Assembly: GCA_963697285.1 (NCBI GenBank)
Contig: CAVONI010000011.1
Span: forward strand, 620,001 to 684,000
DNA: 64,000 nucleotides
Reading direction: 5' to 3'
Origin: JAEUQQ01 sp963697285
GTDB lineage: Bacteria > Acidobacteriota > Vicinamibacteria > Vicinamibacterales > JAFNAJ01
In this document: positions 10,006 to 18,642 of the stretch, one piece after another
Layout: each line of letters starts with the position of its first letter
Position numbering within the stretch: position 1 is the stretch's first letter
The notes under the pieces: model-generated
Database searches by the model: none
Told to the model about the DNA's origin: nothing
The model's input: only the letters and a program-made list of their open reading frames with translations
Position numbers and translations under genes: made by a program

Positions 10006-12411
10006 ATGCAGACGCCAACGTTCACCGAACGACTCGAACACCTGATCTTCTCGAACCGCAAGGCCGTCATCGCCTTTTTCGTCGTGGTCACCCTGGTGCT
10101 CGGGGGATTTGCGGCGGGGCTGCGGATCGATGCCGGGTTCGCGAAACTGCTGCCGTTGAAGCACCCCTACATGTCGACCTTCCTCAAGCACCAGCAGGAG
10201 TTCGGCGGGGCCAACCGGGTGCTCGTGGCCGTGATCGCGCGCGACGGCAACATGTTCACGCCCGGCTTCTTCGAGACCCTGAAGCAGGTCACCGACGAGG
10301 TGTTCTTCCTGCCGGGCATCGATCGCGGGCGGGTGCAGTCGCTCTTCACGCCCAACGTCCGCTACACCGAGGTGGTCGAAGACGGCATCGCCGCAGGCAA
10401 TGTCATTCCCGACGACTTCGAGGCCACGCCCGAAGGTCTCGAGCGGGTGCGCCGCAACATCCTGAAGGCCGGCATCGTGGGCCGGCTGGTGGCGAACGAC
10501 TTCTCGGGTGCCATGGTCAGCGCCGAGTTGATGGAGTTCGATCCCTCGACCGGCGAACGCCTCGACTTCATCGCCGTGGCCCAGGAACTCGAGACCCGCG
10601 TGCGGCAGAAGTTCGACGCGCGCGCGGCGGCGGACGCAGCCGCAGCAGGCACGGCGCCCGCGTCGACGCAGGCGGTGGACGTGCTCGTCGAGAGTACGCC
10701 GGTCGACATCCACGTCATCGGCTTCTCGAAGGTCATCGGCGACATTGCCGAGGGAGCCCGGCGCGTCGTCATCTTCTTCCTGATCACCTTCGGCATCACC
10801 GCGTTGCTGGTCTACGCCTACTCGCAGTCGGCGTATGTCACCCTGCTGGTCCTCACCTGCGCAACGGTTGCGGTGGCGTGGCAGCTCGGGATCATGACGG
10901 CACTCGGCTACGGCATGGATCCCATGTCGATCCTCGTGCCGTTCCTCGTCTTCGCGATCGCCGTCAGCCACGGCGTGCAGATGGTGAGTTCGACCGGGTC
11001 AGAGGTCTTCGACGGCGCTGACAGCATGACGGCCGCCCGCACCAGCTTCCGCCGCCTGCTGGTGCCCGGGGGCATCGCGCTGGCGACCGACACGATCGGG
11101 TTCTTCACGATCCTCTTCATCCAGATCCAGGTGATCCAGGAGATCGCGATCGCGGCGAGCATCGGCGTCGCCGCCATCATCCTCACCAACCTCGTGCTGC
11201 TGCCGGTGGTGATCTCGTTCTTCACCTTCGACGAACGCTACCGCGAGAAGCTGCACCGTCGCGCGCGCCACATGGAGCGCATCTGGCGCCCGATCTCCGG
11301 CGTCACCGAGCGCGGCCCGGCAGCCGTCATCGTGGCCTTGTCGGTGTGCCTGGCGGTGTTCGGCTACTGGAAGGGCAGCCAGGTGCAGATCGGCGACCTC
11401 CACCGGGGCGTGCCCGAGCTGCAGGCAGACTCGCGCTACAACACCGACACCGCGATCATCACCTCGAAGTTCTCAATCGGCGTCGACATCCTGAACGTGA
11501 TCGCCGAGACGAAGCCCGAGGGCTGCGTCGATCACGCCGTGATGACGACGATCGACGAGTTCTCGTGGCGGATGGCGAACCTGCCGGGCGTGCAGTCGAC
11601 CGTCGACCTGCCCGGCATTGCCAAGACGCTCAACGCCGGCTGGAACGAAGGCAGCCCGAAGTGGCGCGTGCTGTCACGCAACCAGTCGGTGCTCACGCAG
11701 GCGGTGACCTACGTGCCGACCACGAGCGGGCTGCTCAACTCCGACTGCAGCGTCATCCCGGTGATGATCTTCACGCGCGATCACAAGGCCGAGACGATCG
11801 AGCAGATCGTGGCCGAGGTGAAGGCCTTCGAGGCGCAGCACGGCAACCCCGACGTGTCGTTCAAGCTCGCCACGGGCAACGTGGGCGTGATGGCGGCGAC
11901 GAACGAAGCCGTCAACACGGCGCAGTGGCCGATCATGCTGTGCGTCTTCGGATCGGTCATCCTGCTGTGCCTCGTCTCGTTCAAGTCGTGGAGGGGCACG
12001 CTGTGCATCCTGATTCCCCTCGCGATCGTCTCGCTGCTCTCGTACGCGCTGATGGCGATGCTCGAGATCGGCCTCAAGGTGAGCACCTTGCCCGTCGCCG
12101 CGCTGGGCGTCGGGGTGGGCGTCGATTACGGCATCTACCTGTACAGCCGTTTCCGCAGCTTCTACAGGGACGGCGACCACATTCGCGATGCCTACTTCAA
12201 GACGCTCGAGGTGACGGGCAACGGCGTGCTGTTCACGGGGGTGACCCTGGCGATCGGGGTCTCGACGTGGATCTTCTCACCCCTGAAGTTCCAGGCCGAC
12301 ATGGGGCTGCTGCTCGCCTTCCTGTTCATGATGAACATGGTCGGCGCCCTGTTCCTGCTGCCCGCGCTTGCTCGGTTCCTGCTCGACGGGACGAAGCGCC
12401 ACCAGTCCTGA
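10006..12411 (+). CDS. MMPL/RND-family lipid-type exporter
   Basis: The 801-residue protein has the RND pseudo-repeat: one N-terminal helix (about 20-38), a periplasmic domain, a helix bundle from about 255 to 415, a second periplasmic domain, and a C-terminal bundle from about 640 to the end. VPFLVFAIAVSHGVQM and ALGVGVGVDYGIYLYSRFR are the matching transmembrane segments of the two halves, where RND pumps carry proton-relay residues. Length and layout match MMPL-type exporters that move lipids (HpnN hopanoid type) better than tripartite drug pumps. It is last in the operon; the substrate is inferred to be a lipid. Confidence 0.85.
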   Translation: MQTPTFTERLEHLIFSNRKAVIAFFVVVTLVLGGFAAGLRIDAGFAKLLPLKHPYMSTFLKHQQEFGGANRVLVAVIARDGNMFTPGFFETLKQVTDEVFFLPGIDRGRVQSLFTPNVRYTEVVEDGIAAGNVIPDDFEATPEGLERVRRNILKAGIVGRLVANDFSGAMVSAELMEFDPSTGERLDFIAVAQELETRVRQKFDARAAADAAAAGTAPASTQAVDVLVESTPVDIHVIGFSKVIGDIAEGARRVVIFFLITFGITALLVYAYSQSAYVTLLVLTCATVAVAWQLGIMTALGYGMDPMSILVPFLVFAIAVSHGVQMVSSTGSEVFDGADSMTAARTSFRRLLVPGGIALATDTIGFFTILFIQIQVIQEIAIAASIGVAAIILTNLVLLPVVISFFTFDERYREKLHRRARHMERIWRPISGVTERGPAAVIVALSVCLAVFGYWKGSQVQIGDLHRGVPELQADSRYNTDTAIITSKFSIGVDILNVIAETKPEGCVDHAVMTTIDEFSWRMANLPGVQSTVDLPGIAKTLNAGWNEGSPKWRVLSRNQSVLTQAVTYVPTTSGLLNSDCSVIPVMIFTRDHKAETIEQIVAEVKAFEAQHGNPDVSFKLATGNVGVMAATNEAVNTAQWPIMLCVFGSVILLCLVSFKSWRGTLCILIPLAIVSLLSYALMAMLEIGLKVSTLPVAALGVGVGVDYGIYLYSRFRSFYRDGDHIRDAYFKTLEVTGNGVLFTGVTLAIGVSTWIFSPLKFQADMGLLLAFLFMMNMVGALFLLPALARFLLDGTKRHQS

Positions 12412-12424
12412 GGAGGGCGGCGAA

Positions 12425-12451
12425 GGGCCGCACTGGGGTGCGGCCCCCTAC
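12425..12451. repeat. Dispersed GGGCCGC hairpin repeat, single copy
   Basis: This has the same core as at 1244: GGGCCGC, two bases, TGGGG, one base, then GCGGCCCCCTAC, followed by a similar CCTGG tail. It occupies the 36-bp gap between the convergent MMPL and WS/DGAT genes and probably acts as a bidirectional terminator. Confidence 0.75.
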
Positions 12452-13944
12452 GCCTGGACGGTACCGCCTCCATCGTGATGGCGCCCGCGACGTGCGGGCT
12501 CCGCGGCGAGCGCAGCCAGCACGTGCACCTCGTCGCTGAAGTGCTGCAGGACCCGCGCGGGCTCGGGCACCAGGTCGGCGTCGGTCTGCAGCCCGAGCCA
12601 CACGCGTCCCGCGTAGCTGATCAGGCTCACGCCCATCCCGAGGCGGCCGGCGCAGGGGACCCAGAACATCCCCTTCGCCATGGTCGCGCCCGCGAAGGTG
12701 ACGACCTCTCGTGGCCCCATGACATTCGTCACGACGGCCGTCGCCTTCTTGTCGAACAGGTCGACCAGGATGTCGAACACGGCGCGTGGCGCCGCCCCGG
12801 CCACGCGCAGCAACTGGTACACGAGCGTCGCCTCGGGCGACCGCTTGATCGCCTGCATCCGTGCCCGGACCGCGAACAGCCGATCGAGTGGCTCGTCGAG
12901 GCCGAGCGGCAACTCGAGGAACACGAGCCCGAACTGGTTGCCGAGTTCGTGCGCCTTCTCGAATGCCCGCAGGTTGACGGGCACGATGCCGCGGATGGCA
13001 AACGTCGAGGGCACCTGGCGCTCCATCGTGAGCAGGTACCGTCGCAGGGCACCTGCCAGCGCCGCCATCAGGACATCGTTGATCGTGCAGCCGGTCGTCT
13101 TGCCGATCCTCTTGAAGGTCGCGATGTCATACGCAGACGACCACGCGACGCGCTTGGCCACGACCAGCGGCCCCTTGAAGGGGCTGGGCGGGTCGGGGTC
13201 CATCAGCAGGAGCTTTGACAACGCCCCGGCACCCGACGCGACGAGTGCCCCGGCATCGGCGAGGCGCGATGGGTCGGCAATCGCTGCTGCAAGGCCGCGC
13301 GCCAGGGCAACGGGCACCTGCACCACGGCCGCAGCCACCGTGCCGAGGGCGCGGCCAACAGCCGTCCAGCCACCGACCTGGTCGGGCGCATCGGCCGCCG
13401 GGGCGGCGACTGCCGGGACCGATCCCTGGTCTGACATCGAGAGCAGGACGTAGATCAGGGCCAGGCCGTCGCCGATGCAATGGTGCACGCGCACGATGAC
13501 GGCCGACCCCGTCCCGTAGCGCTCGACCAGGTGGAACTGCCAGCGCGGCTTTGCGGGGTCCAGGGGTTGGGTCATCAACAGGCTGCACAACGCCTGCAAC
13601 GCGGTTTCGGGGTCGGCGCCCTCGGGCAGCGTTTCGGTCACCAGGTGGTCGTCGAGGTCGAAATCGAGCGCCGGCTCCCACGTGCCCCCGACCAGGTCTT
13701 CGGTCACGCGCTGCGTGAAGCGTGGCAGGCGAAGGAGCCGGTGCGACAGCAGGTCGCGCAGCGCGGGCATCGGCAACCGGTCGTCGAACATCAGGACGCC
13801 CGTCACCACCATCAGGTTGGTCGGGTCGTCCATCCGCAACCACGCGTGGTCGACGGAGTCGAGGGGCCCACGACCAGGCACGGGCGGTGCCGACGCGTGC
13901 CCGGCCTCGGCCTGCGACGACGTGGAGGGGGCCGGGCGGGTCAT
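12448..13944 (-). CDS. Wax ester synthase/diacylglycerol acyltransferase (WS/DGAT)
   Basis: The 498-residue protein has the catalytic HHxxxDG motif as VRVHHCIGDGLALIYVLL near residue 155, an N-terminal PLDSVDHAWLRMDDPTNLM segment typical of bacterial WS/DGAT proteins, and the conserved TINDVLMAALAGALRRYL and VVTNVMGP segments in the second half. It esterifies acyl-CoA to long-chain alcohols or diacylglycerol, making wax esters or triacylglycerol at the inner face of the membrane. It is the first enzyme of a possible lipid module with the downstream SCP2-like and acyl-CoA ligase genes. The ATG at 13944 is 16 bp from the SCP2 stop, suggesting co-transcription. Confidence 0.88.
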   Translation of the reverse strand: MTRPAPSTSSQAEAGHASAPPVPGRGPLDSVDHAWLRMDDPTNLMVVTGVLMFDDRLPMPALRDLLSHRLLRLPRFTQRVTEDLVGGTWEPALDFDLDDHLVTETLPEGADPETALQALCSLLMTQPLDPAKPRWQFHLVERYGTGSAVIVRVHHCIGDGLALIYVLLSMSDQGSVPAVAAPAADAPDQVGGWTAVGRALGTVAAAVVQVPVALARGLAAAIADPSRLADAGALVASGAGALSKLLLMDPDPPSPFKGPLVVAKRVAWSSAYDIATFKRIGKTTGCTINDVLMAALAGALRRYLLTMERQVPSTFAIRGIVPVNLRAFEKAHELGNQFGLVFLELPLGLDEPLDRLFAVRARMQAIKRSPEATLVYQLLRVAGAAPRAVFDILVDLFDKKATAVVTNVMGPREVVTFAGATMAKGMFWVPCAGRLGMGVSLISYAGRVWLGLQTDADLVPEPARVLQHFSDEVHVLAALAAEPARRGRHHDGGGTVQA

Positions 13945-13960
13945 GTCGTCAGCATGTCGT

Positions 13961-14393
13961 TCAGGCCACCAGGTGTGCGTACCCGTTCGCCGAGAGCCAC
14001 GCGCGGTACACCGGATTGATCGGCGTCGTCACCGGCGCCAGTTCGAGGATCTTGGCCATCGGCCCGCCAATCTTCACGCGGCCCGACAGCACCGCCATCA
14101 TGACGCTCTCCTTCCCCTGGAAGTAGCGATTGGCCACTTCGCTCGTCATCGAGAGCGTGATCATCGGCGGCGCCGTGGCGGGGCCCCAGTGCCACTCGAG
14201 GAAGCGCCCCCGGGCCTCGGCGCTCCGGGGGCGCCGCGACCACGTGGAATTCGAGACCGAGGTCGGTGATGTCGAACTTGTGTGGCGCCTGCGCGTCGCG
14301 CAGCCGCCGGCCGACCTCGGGATGATCGTTCATCAACTGGAACAACTGCTCGAAGATGATCTTGAATTCCGCAGCGTCTTTGAACACAGCCAT
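13961..14393 (-). CDS. SCP2-like sterol/lipid-binding protein, frame broken near 14229
   Basis: About 143 residues. The N-terminal part includes KIIFEQLFQLMNDHPEVGRR; the C-terminal part includes NRYFQGKESVMMAVLSGRVKIGG and ends in a helix, the usual SCP2 layout with a hydrophobic tunnel. The reading breaks in a run of five G (plus strand 14227-14231); dropping one base joins FHVVAAP to AEARGRFLEWHWG. SCP2-like domains bind acyl-CoA or sterols. The ATG at 14393 has GGGGAG upstream. It sits directly upstream of WS/DGAT on the same strand, consistent with ligand delivery. Confidence 0.75.
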
Positions 14394-14453
14394 CGTCGCT
14401 CCCCGCCTGTGGCATCATACCGGCGCCGTCTCCCGAATCGGAGTGCTGCCCAG

Positions 14454-14999
14454 ATGCGCACGTTCCTCACTGCCCTGCTCGCCTTCGCCCTGCTCTGCCC
14501 CACCCACGCTGCCACGCTGGCGGGCGTCACGCTGGCCGACGCGGTCAATGTTGCCGGCCGCACGCTCGTGCTCAACGGCATCGGGGTGCGCTCGCGAGGG
14601 CTCTTCAAGGTCTACGTCGCCGGGCTCTACGTCGAGCGCCGGTCGAACGATGGCCAGGCCATCGCCCGTGCAGACGCCCCGAAGCGCCTCGTGCTGCACT
14701 TCGTCAGGTCTGTCTCGGCCGAGCAGGTCCGCGACGCCATCGTCGGCGGGTTCGACCAGGCGTCGAAGCAGACCTTCAAGGCCGACATCGATGCCCTCGG
14801 GGCCGCGCTCACGCCGTTCAAGGATGGCGACGAACTGGTCATCACCTACGCACCCGGCATCGGCACACGGGTGACCATCCGCAATGCCGACGTCGCGACC
14901 ATCCCGGGTCACCCCTTCTCGAGTGCCCTGTTCCTCGTCTGGCTCGGCGACAGGCCTCCGACGGCCGACCTGCAGAAGGGCCTGCTCGGCCGTCGCTGA
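14454..14999 (+). CDS. Chalcone isomerase-like exported protein
   Basis: The 181-residue protein has a clear signal peptide (LTALLAFALLCPTHA, about residues 5-19). The rest matches the chalcone-isomerase-like fold: LNGIGVRSRGLFKVYVAGLYV near the N-terminus, then RLVLHFVRSVSAEQVRDA and FSSALFLVWLG at the end. Bacterial members are periplasmic and lack proven isomerase activity; related plant proteins bind fatty acids. A lipid-binding role in the envelope is inferred from fold and neighbours. It is transcribed alone, divergent from the SCP2-like gene and convergent with the acyl-CoA ligase. Confidence 0.78.
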   Translation: MRTFLTALLAFALLCPTHAATLAGVTLADAVNVAGRTLVLNGIGVRSRGLFKVYVAGLYVERRSNDGQAIARADAPKRLVLHFVRSVSAEQVRDAIVGGFDQASKQTFKADIDALGAALTPFKDGDELVITYAPGIGTRVTIRNADVATIPGHPFSSALFLVWLGDRPPTADLQKGLLGRR

Positions 15000-15008
15000 C
15001 GTCCCCGG

Positions 15009-16832
15009 TCACACCTGCGCCATCGAGTCCTCGTAGAAGCTGTCGAGCAGGGCTTTGTACCGCTGCTCGACCAGCTTCCGCTTCATCTTCATGCTCGCCG
15101 TCAGGTCGCCGCTGTCGACGGTGAAGTCACGGTCGAGGATGGCGACCTTCTTCACCGTCTCGTAGCTGGCCAGGGTCCGGTTCAACTCGGCGACCGCTCC
15201 CTCGACGAGGATGCGGACCTTCGGGTTCGCCGCGATGGCCGCCATCGGCGCGTCGGCGTCCTCGCCATGTTCCCGCAGCCACTTGCGGATCGACTCGTCG
15301 TCGAGCGTGACGAGCGCGCTGCAGAAGTTCCGGTTGTTGCCGTGCACCAGCACCTGGCTGACGTACGGGCACAGGAGCTTGATGCGCCCTTCGAGCGCCT
15401 GCGGCGCGACGTACTTCCCACCCGACGTCTTGATCAGGTCCTTCTTGCGATCGGTGATCTTCAGGAAGCCGTCGGCATCGACCTCTCCGATGTCGCCCGT
15501 GCGGAACCAGCCGTTGGCATCCAGCGTCTCGCGCGTCGCATCGGGCAGATTGTGGTAGCCCCGCATCACGCCGCGTCCCCGCAGCAGAATCTCGCCGTCC
15601 TCGGGGGCAATGGCCACTTCCGTACCTGGCAACGGGTTGCCCACGGTCCCGATGCGATAGCGATCGGGCACGTTGACGCAGCTGGCCGCACTGGTCTCGG
15701 TGAGTCCGTACCCTTCGGCGACGAGGATGCCCGCCGCATGGAAGAACAGCGCCACATCCTTCGACAGCGGCGCGCTGCCCGAGATGAAGAACCGCAGGCG
15801 CCCGCCGAAGCGTGCCTGCAGCTTCTTGAACACGAGCGCCTCGGCGATCGCATGCTTGACGGCAAGCAGGCCACGGGGACGCTTGCCCTGCTGCACGAGG
15901 GCCGACACCTCGCGCCCCACCTGCATCGACCAGCGGAAGATCTTCAGCTTGGCGCCACCGGCTTCCTGTGCGCCCATGACCACGCGGTTGTGGATCTTCT
16001 CGAAGATCCGCGGGACGCCGGCCACGAACGTCGGCTTCACTTCGCCGAGGTTCTCGACCAGGCGATCGATCCGGCCGTCGATGGCCGTGGGGAACCCGAT
16101 GTGGATCTGCGCCGCCTCGAGCACCTTGCCGAAGATGTGCGACAGCGGAAGCCACAGGTAGTGCACGTCATCGAGGCGCAGCAACTTCAGCTCGTCGATG
16201 GCCGTGGCCTCGTAGAGCCAGCAGTCGTGGATCAACTCGACGCCCTTGGGGCGGCCGGTCGTCCCCGACGTGTACACGAGCGTCGCCAGCGACTGGGGCG
16301 TCACGCGATCGATGACGGCGTCGTACTCGTCCGGATGCGCCGCGCCGTGCGCACGCCCGGTCGCCATCAGCGCCTCGAGCGACATCGCCCAGCCGTCGTC
16401 GATCATCGGCCCGTCGATGACCACCACGCGCGCGAGGTTCGCGAACTCCTGTCGCTTGCTGCGCAGTTTTTCGAGTTGCGCGGCGTCTTCGACGAATGCG
16501 ACGCGGCACGCCGAGTCGTGGAGGATGTAGGCGCACTCGTCGGCCGTGCTCGACGGGTAGATCGTGGTCGTCGCACCGCCGGCGCACATGATGCCGAAGT
16601 CACACAGCACCCAGTCGAGCCGCGTCGTCGCCAGGATGGCGCACCGCTGCTCGTCGCCGAGGCCCAGCGCACGGAGGCCGCACGCGATCGCCCGAACGCG
16701 CGCCTCGACGTCACGCCAGGTCAGCGTGCCCCATCCGGGGTCCGTCGGATAAAGAAACGCTACGCGATCGGGCGTGGCCTGAACACGCATGCGGAACATC
16801 TCGGCGAGCGAACGAGCGAGTTGTGTAGCCAT
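15009..16832 (-). CDS. Long-chain acyl-CoA ligase (AMP-forming)
   Basis: The 607-residue protein is full length for the FadD15/ACSL type. Adenylation motifs: LVYTSGTTGRPKGVEL (about 192-207, phosphate loop), GYGLTETSAASCVN (about 375-388), GWFRTGDIGEVDADGFLKI (about 442-460) and DRKKDLIKTSGGKYVAP with the C-terminal-domain lysines. It activates long-chain fatty acids to acyl-CoA, the donor that WS/DGAT needs. The ATG at 16832 is preceded by GGAAGGAG. The upstream deacetylase-like frame runs into its first 120 bp, probably because of a broken stop in that gene. Confidence 0.9.
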   Translation of the reverse strand: MATQLARSLAEMFRMRVQATPDRVAFLYPTDPGWGTLTWRDVEARVRAIACGLRALGLGDEQRCAILATTRLDWVLCDFGIMCAGGATTTIYPSSTADECAYILHDSACRVAFVEDAAQLEKLRSKRQEFANLARVVVIDGPMIDDGWAMSLEALMATGRAHGAAHPDEYDAVIDRVTPQSLATLVYTSGTTGRPKGVELIHDCWLYEATAIDELKLLRLDDVHYLWLPLSHIFGKVLEAAQIHIGFPTAIDGRIDRLVENLGEVKPTFVAGVPRIFEKIHNRVVMGAQEAGGAKLKIFRWSMQVGREVSALVQQGKRPRGLLAVKHAIAEALVFKKLQARFGGRLRFFISGSAPLSKDVALFFHAAGILVAEGYGLTETSAASCVNVPDRYRIGTVGNPLPGTEVAIAPEDGEILLRGRGVMRGYHNLPDATRETLDANGWFRTGDIGEVDADGFLKITDRKKDLIKTSGGKYVAPQALEGRIKLLCPYVSQVLVHGNNRNFCSALVTLDDESIRKWLREHGEDADAPMAAIAANPKVRILVEGAVAELNRTLASYETVKKVAILDRDFTVDSGDLTASMKMKRKLVEQRYKALLDSFYEDSMAQV

Positions 16833-18642
16833 GCCGACTCCTTCCCGAGGCGGGTACGAAGCGATTGCAGGCTGAGTTTACGTCAGAGTGCCCGTCTCCG
16901 GTGCATCGACGACCATGCATCGGGTCCGATCCCGCACAGCGTCGGCCTGCGGCGCGGTCGGCCGGCGACTCGATCGGCCACGACACCATCAATGCCGCTT
17001 CCCAGGTGAGCGGGGTGCCGTTCATGTGCACGCGGCCCGCGGCGACGAGGCGCGACGCCGTGTCGAGCGGCACGTCAGCCAGGTCGCGCACCATGGCCTC
17101 GAACTGCCCCTGGCGGTCGACGTCGAGAAACCGGAACCGGTGCCGCACGGCGTAGGCCAGGTGGTACCACGCCGGCCTGAACGCGAGACCGAGCGTGCCG
17201 ATCCGCTGCGACATCAGCCACAGGAGTTCGCCAATCTCGCGCGCCAGCCCCAGCCCCGGCACCTCCTGCCCCGGCAACTGGGGACGCGTCGGCGAGAAGC
17301 GTGCCTGCGGATCGCGGAGTTCGAGCCAGTGCACGTACAACGCGTCGAGGCCGTCGAGATCCTGGCGCTCGAGCACGCAGTCGATCAGGCGCTGCTCGAT
17401 GTTGTCGGCGCGGCCGTGCACGACGATCCGTTCACCGCCGCTGGCGGCCTTGGTGAGTTCAATCCGGAAGTGCGAGTAGCCGCGACGCTCGAGAAACGGC
17501 AGGACGCCGTACCGGTACAGGGCGAATTCCAGGCGTTCGACGGTATAGACGTCCAGCAGAAGCCGCGGCGTCGGACGCGCCCGGATGCCCAGTTCGGCTT
17601 CAATCTCCGCTGTCTCGTCGTCGTGTCGATGCCGGGGCTTCACGTCCATGTGGCGGGCGAGGCGCGCAAACCGTGCGCTCAGCGGGTCGTCGCCCGGTGT
17701 GATCTGATGCCGCGCCCGGTGCCCCAGCACGATGGCCGTGCCGGCCAGCACCTGCCAGGCATCGTCGTGATAGCCCCCGCCGGGCAGCCACACCGACGCA
17801 CGGCCGGCCACGGCGCGTGCGACACGCAGGTCGCGCTCACGGACCCCTCGGAGCGTCAACGCCATCTGCCCCATGTGGTCGTGCGCCAGCACATCGCCAC
17901 CAGCCACCACGAAGGTCAGCACGGCTTCCGGCATCCCGCCAAGCAGTTCGTCGAGGGCGACCAGGTACTGCTCGTCGCCGCAGCCCGGCGGCAGAACGCG
18001 TTCGTCCACGCCGTGAACGGGTCCCGAGGATCGCCCCGAGAGCGAACCGATCCACGGCGCCTCGGCCTCGAGGCAGGCCGCGGTGCCATCGGGCGGATGC
18101 GCGTCGAGATCGATCACCGCCACCGACCCCGAGAAGCCCTGCGCTCGCACCGACGCGAGCGCGACGGCGATGTCGTTGACGGCGCAGAGCCCCGTCCCGA
18201 AGTCGGGTCCCGCGTGGTGGAAGCCTCCCAGCAGGTTCAGGGCCGGACCTCCTCGCACCAGCGCGGCCTCGGTCGCCGCGATCGTGCCGCCCGTCGCCAG
18301 CCTCACGCTGTCGAGCACCCCGCCGACCGGCACGTCCCAGGCATCGACACCGAAGATGCGCCCCAGCGTCGCCCGGTCACCAAGGGACTCGAGATACTCG
18401 GCATCGTGCACGCGTGCGAGCGCCTCGTAGCTGGCCCTCACCGGCGCCCGCATCTGGTCGCGTGCAATCCAGCCGTGCTCCAGGAGGTACCAGGCGACGA
18501 GGTCGGCGCGTCGCGGCTCGAGTCCCGTGCGCTTGCCGAAGGCCGTCAGCGGCAGGCGATACTCCGCGGCGTACCACACCGGCATGGTCCGGTCCCACGC
18601 GAGCTTCCGGCGCAGCCACGCCAGCAACGGGCGCCTCGTCAT
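16711..18642 (-). CDS. Histone-deacetylase-like amidohydrolase with C-terminal extension
   Basis: The first 350 or so residues form an arginase/deacetylase fold. Catalytic residues are present: the HH pair in LGGFHHAGPDFG, the zinc ligands in VIDLDAHPPDG and AGGDVLAHDHMG, and the tyrosine in GGGYHDDAW. A second region of about 230 residues follows (LLLDVYTVERLEFALYRYG to MNGTPLTWEAALMVSWPIE) that I do not recognise. The ATG at 18642 overlaps the upstream ATPase stop (ATGA). The last 90 or so residues are unlike protein and overlap the acyl-CoA ligase; a break near 16975 into the next frame would end the gene at 16878. The substrate (acetyl-lysine, acetylpolyamine or other) is unknown. Confidence 0.72.
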   Translation of the reverse strand: MTRRPLLAWLRRKLAWDRTMPVWYAAEYRLPLTAFGKRTGLEPRRADLVAWYLLEHGWIARDQMRAPVRASYEALARVHDAEYLESLGDRATLGRIFGVDAWDVPVGGVLDSVRLATGGTIAATEAALVRGGPALNLLGGFHHAGPDFGTGLCAVNDIAVALASVRAQGFSGSVAVIDLDAHPPDGTAACLEAEAPWIGSLSGRSSGPVHGVDERVLPPGCGDEQYLVALDELLGGMPEAVLTFVVAGGDVLAHDHMGQMALTLRGVRERDLRVARAVAGRASVWLPGGGYHDDAWQVLAGTAIVLGHRARHQITPGDDPLSARFARLARHMDVKPRHRHDDETAEIEAELGIRARPTPRLLLDVYTVERLEFALYRYGVLPFLERRGYSHFRIELTKAASGGERIVVHGRADNIEQRLIDCVLERQDLDGLDALYVHWLELRDPQARFSPTRPQLPGQEVPGLGLAREIGELLWLMSQRIGTLGLAFRPAWYHLAYAVRHRFRFLDVDRQGQFEAMVRDLADVPLDTASRLVAAGRVHMNGTPLTWEAALMVSWPIESPADRAAGRRCAGSDPMHGRRCTGDGHSDVNSACNRFVPASGRSRHGYTTRSFARRDVPHACSGHARSRSVSLSDGPRMGHADLA

